Positions 23,937 through 32,760 of a stretch of 58,000 nt of DNA are shown here, in pieces. How positions within the stretch are numbered: position 1 is the stretch's first letter; each line of letters opens with the position of its first letter. The notes beneath the pieces are model-generated. The model was not told the DNA's origin. It saw only the letters and a list, made by a program, of their open reading frames with translations, and did not search any database. A program made the position numbers and the translations under genes. The stretch is from Cryptomeria japonica. Taxonomy: Eukaryota > Streptophyta > Pinopsida > Cupressales > Cupressaceae. The stretch is taken from assembly GCF_030272615.1 (NCBI RefSeq), contig NC_081413.1:333726302-333784301 (forward strand), given 5' to 3'.

Positions 23937-25217
23937 ATGGAAGGCTACAAACAATCTCAGAGGATTGTGCATCTTCAAGAAGAGTTGGATAATGCAAATC
24001 AAGTGATTGCAGACATGCAGAGGCAAATACAAAAATCTCTGAAAGTAAGGAGAAGATTATTTGATGACTTGCAGGATTCTCAAGAGCTAGTGGAACAAAT
24101 CGAGACATCATCTGAGAATAGTATATCTGAAGAAACTGAAGAAATGATTGGAATGTTGAAAGAAAAGAACAAAGCATTGGCTGATCAACTAAAAGCAATG
24201 AAAAGAGAACATGAACATTTCAGTACACAAATGACTAAAAATCTAGATGCATTAAGGAGAGCTGAGGATAAAGCAAGAGATCTACAAAGAGAGAAACAAC
24301 AACTTGAAGCTCTAGTATCTAATAAGGATGATGAAATCATAAGGTTAATTGGTATTCAACAAAATATGACAGATCAACTAGGTTATGCTCATCATGAAGC
24401 AATTCTGAAGAATGATGAAAATCAATCATTGAAACTTGAAGTATCAAGGTTGACTGGTGAACTTGAAACAGAAAAGAAATCCAAAGAATCATTGGAGAAA
24501 AGTTATGAAGCATCAAAGATGTTGGATGAGCAACTGAATACAAGAAGACTCTACAAAGATGGAGGACTCGGTTACAAAGGAAAAGACTCTACCGAGAAAG
24601 GAATTAATACTACTGAGAGAGGAGAATCATCAAAACAAGCTGGAAAAAGAAATAACATCAAAAGGAAGAAGCCTATTTGCTACTACTGTGGAAATCAAGG
24701 TCATACTGCCAACATATGCCAGATCAGAAAAGGTAAGCAACCGAATATCTCTAAGTCCAATGGATATTGTTATAATTGCAAAAAATATGGTCACATACCT
24801 AATCAATGTAGGACAACGTCTATTAACAACCATCAGAAGGCAAAATTCAAAGGGTTTTGTAAAAAATGCAATAGATATGGACATAGTATCGAGAAGTGTT
24901 GGTTTAAGCAAAAGAACTACATGAAGTATCCACACCGAGCAAACACTGGAGGTTACCGAACTCACATAGATTCTTACCGACAATATGCAATAGTACCATG
25001 GGATTACAATACAAGGATATGGTGCAAATGTTGTGGAAGATATGGACATATAAGTGCCAACTATTTTATAAGGTTTGGAATGAACAACCGGAGATCATGG
25101 AGAAATCCCGGTATGGCATGTTTTCATTGTCACAAAGCTGGACATTTAGCTGGAGATTGCAGAGATCAACCGAGAAGAGACACTAAGGAGATAAAAGAAA
25201 AATTCAAGATGATCTAG
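23937..25217 (+). CDS. ORF1: coiled-coil protein with five CCHC-type knuckles
   Basis: An intact frame of 426 codons starting at MEGYKQSQR. The frame is open further upstream into the LTR, but this ATG follows the leader in the same place as the Copia gag start. Residues ~8-195 are heptad-rich and acidic/basic (HLQEELDNANQVIADMQ, KNKALADQLKAMKRE, LRRAEDKARDLQREKQQLE), a long predicted coiled coil. Residues ~245-415 carry zinc knuckles CYYCGNQGHTANIC, CYNCKKYGHIPNQC, CKKCNRYGHSIEKC, a fourth whose last Cys is Tyr (CKCCGRYGHISANY), and CFHCHKAGHLAGDC. There is no UBN2 Gag core. The likely role is an RNA-binding Gag-like protein that packages the element RNA. This is the only long uninterrupted retrotransposon frame in the window. 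Confidence 0.8.
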   Translation: MEGYKQSQRIVHLQEELDNANQVIADMQRQIQKSLKVRRRLFDDLQDSQELVEQIETSSENSISEETEEMIGMLKEKNKALADQLKAMKREHEHFSTQMTKNLDALRRAEDKARDLQREKQQLEALVSNKDDEIIRLIGIQQNMTDQLGYAHHEAILKNDENQSLKLEVSRLTGELETEKKSKESLEKSYEASKMLDEQLNTRRLYKDGGLGYKGKDSTEKGINTTERGESSKQAGKRNNIKRKKPICYYCGNQGHTANICQIRKGKQPNISKSNGYCYNCKKYGHIPNQCRTTSINNHQKAKFKGFCKKCNRYGHSIEKCWFKQKNYMKYPHRANTGGYRTHIDSYRQYAIVPWDYNTRIWCKCCGRYGHISANYFIRFGMNNRRSWRNPGMACFHCHKAGHLAGDCRDQPRRDTKEIKEKFKMI

Positions 25218-25814
25218 AAAAAGAAAGAAATTATGTTTTTATGAAGAAAGCACCTTCCCTACCAAGTTAGGTGCACCTATTTCAAATTAGCCAAGAAAAG
25301 GTATGAAGGGACTGCATTCTTTAAAAGTTAAATCATAACAGTTTGTATTTTATTATGAACAGAATTCAAAATCTGCATAGTTAAGATGCAATTAGTCAGT
25401 TTACATACTATATAGGAAACCTGTCAAGTCGGTGTATACAGGGAACCTGTCAAGTCGGTTAACAAACCAAAGTTGGGTACTCAGTGAAAACAGAAAATGA
25501 AGTAAAATGGTAAAAGGTGAACCAAGTGCATTTAATATCTTGACCTAACTTGCACGGAGCCCGATAAGGTATTTTTGAGTACTTAAAATTTTTTTTGCGG
25601 TCATTATCATTCTCCCAAGTTTTCAAGAAGCAGAGCAGAGCGAATCAAAGTGACCAAACTTCATTCAGACCAAATTTTAAGGTATTTACATCAATCTATT
25701 CACACTATTTAGCTAGTTTCTGATCTAATCAAATTGCTAGTGTCTACCGAGTGTGAAGAGTAAGCTACTTGTAAACCCTAAGGATAACCTGTCAAATTTT
25801 ACTCTAGATCTACC
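25218..25814 (+). other. Spacer between ORF1 and ORF2
   Basis: About 600 bp without coding signals. A short repeat, GGRAACCTGTCAAGTCGGT, occurs twice in tandem at about 25416 and 25442. No splice or frameshift signal linking the two ORFs was recognised; they are both in frame 3 (coordinate divisible by three). Confidence 0.55.
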
Positions 25815-28800
25815 ATGGCGCCCAAGATCCAAGACCCTGTAGTTGTCCAAAATGTGGAGAAGCCATCTCTGAAGTATTCCCTAACTCCTAAAGTCACCTC
25901 AGAACTGGATGATAAAACTGCATTTTCACTCATCCCAGATCGAGTCTTATTGGTAGAAGATGTCAGATTATTTACCAAGTGCCATGTTGAGGAACTCGGT
26001 CATGTAGAGATTAGTGACACATATGATGAACTGTGCACTGACGGCAAACTGGATAGTAAATTTGAACATGTCAGAATCAAGGGATTAACTAAAGCCCTAG
26101 TTTATCCTCATGTGTTCAAACCCCAATGGGTTAAGTTTGTATTGAGCAGAGTACATGATGATTTCATGTGGCTACAAGAGCAACCGTTCAAGATCACAAA
26201 GGAAGTCATTCACCTGATCACCAGATATCCCATCTACGATCATGCTCGTGCACAGAAAATGATATCACAAAAGGAGCTAATCAGTCTAACCGGAGTAGAA
26301 TCCGATTACCGAGGACTAAAATTGAATAATGTCACTGATGCTGAACTGAAATTTGCAATTAGAGTCATTGGTTACTGTTTCTTCCAATCTGCAAGGGAAA
26401 ATAGTGTACCATGTGCTGCAGTAGACCTGGCCTACAAAATAGTAAAGAAGGGAATGAAAGTAGACTTGTGTGAAGTACTACTAAAGAACTTATTTGAGAA
26501 CCTGAACACAATAAGGAAGCCGAAGAAGAACAACTCGGCAAACACACTCAAGTTTGGTTCACTACTTGTTTGTATGTTTTTCTATTTTGAAAATTTATTT
26601 CCCTCAATCAGTAAAGTAGTATGGGAGCTACACCGACCTATCACCCATTAGATCAATGATTACATCGAGAAGTTAGGAGATAACTTTAATGATGTCATGG
26701 ATGATTACTTTAGTGAATTCCAAGAGAAAATGCACAACAGGTACAGGATCCCACCACAACTGGTCAAAAAATACAAGGACAATATTTGTTTTGAAGTCAA
26801 CATTGATTATTGCTATGTAAATGTTGTTGAACCGAGGATTCAGTCATTGCAACCAATGGGTTATGAAATTGATTATGACATCACATAGCAACAAATTGAT
26901 GCCTACCTATCATTGCCAAGGCATGCAACTGAACTAAGGTATGGAACCTATGAAGAGGTAAAGGAGGAAGTAAAAATGAGTATTGTACTTCCTAAGGGTA
27001 CAAGGAAAGCTACAAAGATGATAAAAGCTTTATCTAAGAAATTCGGAGAAGAATCCTCATCTACACCTATCAAAGGCAATCTTGTCATTACCGAGGAAGA
27101 ATCAGAAGCATAGGAGGCTACAATAACATTAAGCACAGAGTTGCCAAAGGGAAAAGTTCTAAAAAGAAAGAAACATGACATCACAAAGGCCCTACCGACT
27201 CCACCAACAAAGAGACCCAGCACCAGAGCATCAGCTGCATCACCGAGCAAGAAACAAAAGACTGTTGCCATTCCTAAGGTAACAAAGACTTACAAGAAAT
27301 CTACTTGGAGACTCATCTTGGCAAAAGAGCCAAGTGATACAGAGTCTGATGATGCTAACAAATTCTAGATTGTGAAGAGCAAAAAGGCAAACATTCACAG
27401 TGTTGAAAACTTTTGTGCTAATCTTAAGGAATACGGTGGATTTGCAGGATTCAGATATATTAAGTATGAGTCTAGGAACAATGATGAGAAATGACAGATT
27501 GAAGAAGCTGTCATATGTACACTTCTGAAGTTTCGGTTAGCACCATTAGAACTAGCAAAGTCACTTCTGAGTGAACTCTACTCACATATTGATAACAGAT
27601 GGAAATATGCAATGGATTTAGAGAGACAAATAAGAGAAAGAAGTCTTGTCCACTTATTTCCTGACATGTCCATAGCTGAAATCAAGGAGCATTTGTCCAC
27701 ATACAATTCAAAATTTCTTGTGAAACAGAGAGCCTTAAAATTGATGAATGGGCTATATATTGATGTGGAGAATGAGACTAAGGCTAAGTGGCAGAAGATC
27801 TTCAAACAAAAGGATGTCGGTGAACAATCTCAAATTGAAATTGTTGATGTCACCGAGCAAGATCCAGATGTCACCGAGCAAGGTCCAGACTAGGTTGACA
27901 CAATACAAATTGATGAAGATGTAATGGATGAAACCGCATCAAAGCAAGAAATGATTGAAGGCACCACTTATGCAAAACTTGTGTCTAGTGAATTAGTCTT
28001 AGAACAAGTTTAGCCTTATCCGTCGGTGAAGCCAATAGTACCAACCGAAGCCCCCAATGACACCGAACAAGTTACCGAAGGTAACAAATCTGAAGCTGCA
28101 AAAGATACAAGTAATAAGTCTGAAGCTACAGTAGACACAACAAAAGATCAATCGTCTAAGGGACAGACAAGCACAACAAACATTACAACAAAGACCCCTA
28201 GCATCGAGCCATCCAAAGACACTGCAACTGCTACAAGAATAGTGCAAAGTGTTGCATCTACCGAGCAACCTACCGAGGGACAACAAGCCTCACAAGCACT
28301 TGTCTTAGTGCCCCAGACAAAAGGAAAAGAGAAGAAGGTGAGAAAGCATGGTTTTAAATTTGACTTATCTAAACCGATCATGTTGCCCAATGTCAACATC
28401 TCCAAATTAAAAGGGCAAGCACTCACTAAATTTGGTGAACTATGCAAAGCAAAGGCCGAACAGGAGAAACAACTGGCCATACAAAAAAAGAACAAGGTAC
28501 TTCAAAAGGTTAGGACACTGCTCACAGAAATGCTACCATCAACCACAGTGTCAACCGATGCAGCCATCCATATTCAGTTGGATGAACTCCTTAATCAGAT
28601 TGAAACATCTGGAGTTGATGCAACCGAATACCTAAGCAAGCTCAAGGATAAAGAGCTCACAGCAAAAATGATAGAGGAAGTCCAAAAATCAATTGTTGTT
28701 GGCAAGGTAAAACTTGTCAAATTCATTGCTGAGTTGTCCCCTCAACTCAAGCACATTCTTTATTTATTCCAGAAATTGTGTTCATTTTCATTATTTATTA

Positions 28801-29213
28801 AAGACATCAAAAATAAAACTGATGCAATTGAGAAAGAGATCACCGATCTCTCATCCAAGTTGACCACTGAGCCTAATTGAGTTAAGAATTTTTACAAAAA
28901 GCTACAACAGCTCATGGCTCAATAGTTAGAACTGAGGAATGAAGAGCATAAAGTTAGGATGGATATAATGACCCTTCAAACATTATTCCTTCCTCATCTC
29001 TCATTAGTCCAAGAGCAGCTCAACCGAGCTACAAGCTTATCAACTACCCAAGAGGGAAGCACTCTTGATGGCTTGATATCACTCTTATCTGATATTCAAG
29101 CACAGAACTCATTAATGGAAAGTCTCAAGGACTCACTCTCAGTCACCCTCACTAACACCTGGACCAAGTATAAAACTATTTTTGATCAGTTACCACCTCG
29201 AGATGCAAATTAA
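25815..29213 (+). pseudogene. ORF2: large protein of unknown function, nine in-frame stops
   Basis: A single frame of about 1132 codons from MAPKIQDPVV to the TAA at 29211, with no frameshift. Stops at 26649, 26886, 27111, 27366, 27891, 28011 and 28923 are TAG; those at 27492 and 28878 are TGA. Residues 1-280 look globular (FVLSRVHDDFMWLQEQPF, AIRVIGYCFFQSARENS). Around 27150-27290 is a basic Pro/Ser stretch (KRKKH, PTKRPSTRASAASPSKKQK) that could be a nuclear signal. Then come repeated DVTEQ units, Thr/Lys-rich linker, and coiled-coil-like segments near 28430-28520 and 28800-28860. No pol motif is present. I do not recognise the family; a plant-transposon-associated domain or an envelope-like position are possibilities I cannot support. 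Confidence 0.75.
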
Positions 29214-29229
29214 GTTTTTAATGTTTGTC

Positions 29230-29451
29230 AAAAAGGGGGAGTAATATTATGTTACTAGACAGAGGAAAGCCTAGCAAAGGGGGAGTAATTCTACACTTGG
29301 AGAGTAGTACAGTTTTGATAAGACAATTTTGAGTATTGTATACAAGGGGAGTATACCGAGCAGAATATACAAAGCATTCAGAGCACACAAGTACAGAACA
29401 GAACTGAACATGCAAAATTCAAAGTTATGTATAGGATAATGATAAGGGGAG
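29230..29451 (+). promoter_or_regulatory. Repeated purine tracts before the 3' LTR
   Basis: G-rich purine tracts of the form AAGGGGGAGTA at 29230-29241, 29278-29287, 29344-29351 and 29444-29451 precede the functional tract. The same feature is found at 9054-9277 in the complete Copia, which supports their kinship. Confidence 0.65.
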
Positions 29452-29574
29452 TATATCTGCATATACTATTGACTATTGTACATATTGTCAAGTATAGTCA
29501 TTTTTTCAAGTATATAGTTTTTTTTTGAGTTATGACTTTGTAAGTAGTTTTTGTCAAACATCTCAACTAATGTC

Positions 29575-29585
29575 AAAAGGGGAGA
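29575..29585 (+). other. Polypurine tract of the pol-less element
   Basis: AAAAGGGGAGA, one T, then the LTR start TGTTAC. It is identical to the tract of the complete Copia at 9346. Confidence 0.9.
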
Positions 29586-29586
29586 T

Positions 29587-30769
29587 TGTTACTACTTATC
29601 AAATTGCCATTAGTTTCATATCCAAAGTCATACTATATTCTAGTCAGTTAGTATTACCGAATCATGCAGTCGGTACACACAGAGAAGTTGGTATGAACAG
29701 TCTAGTCGGTTGCTGAAGAAAGTAGTCACAGAACACAGTATTCACCGAGTTGTTTGCCGAGTAAAGGTTCATAGCTACCGAGTGGTAAAGTTAACTCACC
29801 GAGTTGATATTCACGGAGTGAAACATTTTACTAGATACATTGAACCTGGACATGCACATGAAAACGTGTTACAAGATCGAGGCACATCTAACCATTTTTG
29901 CATTGGAAATTGTACTATGAGATTATGTATGATTACAAGGCCAATCTAACCTATGAGATATTTTGTTTAGTTATTCATTCGAAGAATCTTTTTGTAAGAT
30001 CGAAGCAATGAATCAGATCATCACTATAAGAGATCTATATATACATCATGATTCTAGGGTTAGATATATATGGTATGAGATGCAATGAGATAGCAGTGTG
30101 TATACATGAAGGAAGACTGTTACAGAGACATAGAGAGGTCATCGAGAAGGTTATCAATGAACAGTCGAAGAACAGAGTAAACAAAAGGGTTTACTGAGTT
30201 TCATTATGGGTTACCGAGGTATGCTACAAGCTAGGTAATCTTATTCAAAGCACATAGAATCTGCTTTAGCATTTCAGATGTAAAGTTGCAGATATTTGTA
30301 ATGATTATATTGTAATATTTTGAAGTTGTAAGAGAAACCTTTAACAGGGTAAAAGACTCTAACCAAGTCTATAAATTGTAAATCCTTTAACCAAGTGCTA
30401 CACTTATATAGTGTTGTAAAAATCCTTTAGTAAGGTAGTTCTAACTGATCTTAATACTCCTAACAGGGTAAGCTATCAGAAATAGCTAAATGTAGCTCTA
30501 ACCGAGCATTCTTTATTATTGCAGTAGTGAAGTTGTGGGTGCCATCCCCACGGCAGTTTTTCTCTCTAACCAAGAGTTTCTGCGTGACCAAAATATATGT
30601 GTTATGGAGTGAATCATGTAAGATTGTTATCTGTTGATTATAGTTTTATTTTATGTTACTGCACTATTATGTTTATGCATAACAATAAGGTTATTACAAA
30701 GGAAAAGTTTTGGAGTACTGATTCACCCCTCCCCTCTCAGTACATTAGCTTTCTATATTGGGCCTAACA
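29587..30769 (+). repeat. 3' LTR of the pol-less element
   Basis: Starts TGTTACTAC and ends GGGCCTAACA, 1183 bp. A cluster of ACCGAGT motifs lies at about 29743-29815, and CTATATATAC near 30035 is a TATA candidate. The right half matches 23374-23874. Confidence 0.9.
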
Positions 30770-31375
30770 ATTTTTTTAAGTATTCTCTTAGTAGAAATTA
30801 AAAGCAACAAGGTACAAATAAAATTTGATAAAAAATGTAATTAAAACAGCACAATCCTCCAAATGAAATGTCTTCCTGGGGTTCTCAACATAAAATTTTA
30901 GTTTTCTTTCTGGATTCCAAACCCCAAATTTTATTTCCTTCAGAACGCAACCCACATTTTTTATTCCAAAATTGGGCAAATTGAAACCCTCTCTTTTTAA
31001 ATTCATCCAAAACAATCCAAACAAACATGAATGAAAAGCAATACAGACCAGTTTCTTTATTTCTTCCTCTTTCCCAATCAGAGTGAAAATCAGAAAGAAC
31101 AAACTACAGACACAATACACAAACAAGGGTTTTCAAAATCCAACCTTCCATAGCTTTCCAGGCAAGACATCTGAGAAGAGCTCCAGAGCTTCCACCAAAC
31201 CCCCATATCCAATAGAGAGAAGAAATCATGAGAACAAAATAATGATCCCCCCTCTCTTTTAATTTTTTTTACCAATATAAGGCGATTTCCCCCAAAATCT
31301 CATTAAGGGCAAAAAAAAAAAAAATTTCTTTTTTTTTTTTAAATAAAATAATTGATAATCTTATTTAGTAAGATT
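30770..31375. other. Unassigned spacer, no gene called
   Basis: Mixed-composition sequence with minus-strand frames of 112 (30788-31126) and 61 codons. They contain no domain I recognise and are not called. It differs in texture from the neighbouring retrotransposons and may be unique sequence, ending in A/T homopolymers next to the next LTR. Confidence 0.4.
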
Positions 31376-31823
31376 TGTTGGTGTAAATAAATATTCATTA
31401 TGGATATTATTACACTTTACTTAAGTTAACTTAGGATAATGCATCTCTTAGTAGTTGGATTTGAGACACTTAGGGAAGTGTGCACATAGGGATATAGCTT
31501 GTAGGAGAAATTTCACCTTTTGTGGTCTTATTTTGTTGTTACACTCCACATTTGGTGGGTCATCCACCTCTTGTGGAATATTATATTATTTCTCCTACCT
31601 ACCCCTAGTATTTCTTACCTACTCTTGTTTCTCATTGAGCCACATGTCATGATTGTGTTCTCGTACATCCATATGGCCTTGCCTATATAAGCAAACCCAT
31701 ATTCATTGTATTGGTTAATCCAGTTGATCATTTGTATATTGATGAAGATACAATTTGTTCTCATCATTATTTTGTCTCTATTTTATACTTTTCATTATGC
31801 CCTTGATCTTGGCAAAATCTCAC
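31376..31823 (+). repeat. 5' LTR of the truncated Copia
   Basis: Starts TGTTGGTGTAAATA and ends AATCTCA (31823; CACA to 31825 is also possible), about 448 bp. TATATAAGC at 31684-31692 is a good TATA box about 140 bp before the end. No second copy exists in the window. Confidence 0.75.
31684..31692 (+). promoter_or_regulatory. TATA box in the truncated Copia LTR
   Basis: TATATAAGC, well placed in the LTR upstream of the leader to drive transcription of the element. Confidence 0.5.
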
Positions 31824-31825
31824 AT

Positions 31826-31837
31826 GGTATCAGAGCC
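31826..31837 (+). other. Primer-binding site, initiator Met tRNA type
   Basis: TGGTATCAGAGC immediately after the LTR end. Confidence 0.9.
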
Positions 31838-32760
31838 ATTGGAGCTTCAATTGATTGGTTTTTGGAGACATCTTGGAAGGCTTTTATTTTTGGATCTGAG
31901 GGACAACATTTTTTGGAGGCATCTTAGAGAATTTTCGACCTCACCATTGCATCTGGGAGGCTGTTTCCATAAAAATCAGTATAAAATCATTCTATTTTGG
32001 CGAAAATTGAATTTTGGGTGTTGGAGGAATTTTTTGCCCAATTCAGGTGGTACGGTACGAAATTTTCGGATCTAGTTTTGAAAAAGATATTTTTGAAAAA
32101 AAAATAAAAAATTAATTTTTGGGGGTCTGTACCATCTGCCCAGTCAACATTTTTTGAAAAAAATTTAGACCCCTCTCTGTTGAGTAGTTTGGATTTTTGG
32201 GTCAATTTTGGAGGCTCATAACTTGCTCAATTTTGCTCCTTTTTGGGTGCAATTTTTTTTTATTTGGGCTAATTTTTCGTGCTCTTCATATTGGTGTGGT
32301 TATTTTATAATTTTGGTGCACATTTTTTTCAGAATTTTATTATTCTCTTAGATGTACCTGTCCAATCCTCAATTTTGCAACTTCAAAGGCTTCGTTTGAG
32401 CTCATATGCCCTCCTTTTCAGGTGTTGTTTTTTTTTAAAGTGCATATTTTTTTGTCTACTTTCATAATCTATGATCAGATTTCAGATATTTTGAGTGAAA
32501 ATTTTACTTTCATATATTGGTCTTATTTGGCCTACTTGGTACTTTTAATTTGCTTGGATCTTAGTTTAGATCTCTTGCATTATTAGTTCAAGTCTTCTTT
32601 GGCCTTATTAATGTAAAGTTGAAATCAGATGTCCAATTTGTCATTTATTGCAAGTGGCCCATTGTACACGCACTAAGTATAAAGTGCCAAATCATCATTT
32701 TGGGGGGGTGTCTTGTGTAATTGTGCCTCTCTTTCCTTGTGCTCTTTCATTTTTGTTGCA
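31838..32760 (+). other. Leader of the truncated Copia, non-coding
   Basis: About 920 bp of T- and G-rich sequence between primer site and gag start, with phrases such as TTTTGGGGG and TTTTTTGAAAAAAA. No gene seen; the short frames here are not called. Confidence 0.6.

Larger units (their letters stand above)
23374..30769 (+). mobile_element. Pol-less Copia-type element with two unusual ORFs
   Basis: A truncated 5' LTR (23374-23874), primer site (23877), ORF1 (23937-25217), ORF2 (25815-29213), repeated purine tracts, true polypurine tract (29575-29585) and complete 3' LTR (29587-30769). No protease, integrase, reverse transcriptase or RNase H motif was found in the ~5.7-kb internal region. 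The LTR 3' end (CCTAACA + ATTGGTATCAGAG), the leader (GTTTAACCACCTAAAGAGA) and the junction AAAAGGGGAGATTGTT are close to those of the complete Copia at 3694. It therefore looks like a non-autonomous partner that used Copia machinery supplied in trans. By eye the shared ~500 bp of the LTRs differ at about 16 positions. The first ~680 bp of the 5' LTR are missing. Confidence 0.85.

Noticed and set aside
30788-31275. Minus-strand frames of 112 and 61 codons
   Set aside because: No recognisable domain or homology by eye; kept only as an unassigned spacer.
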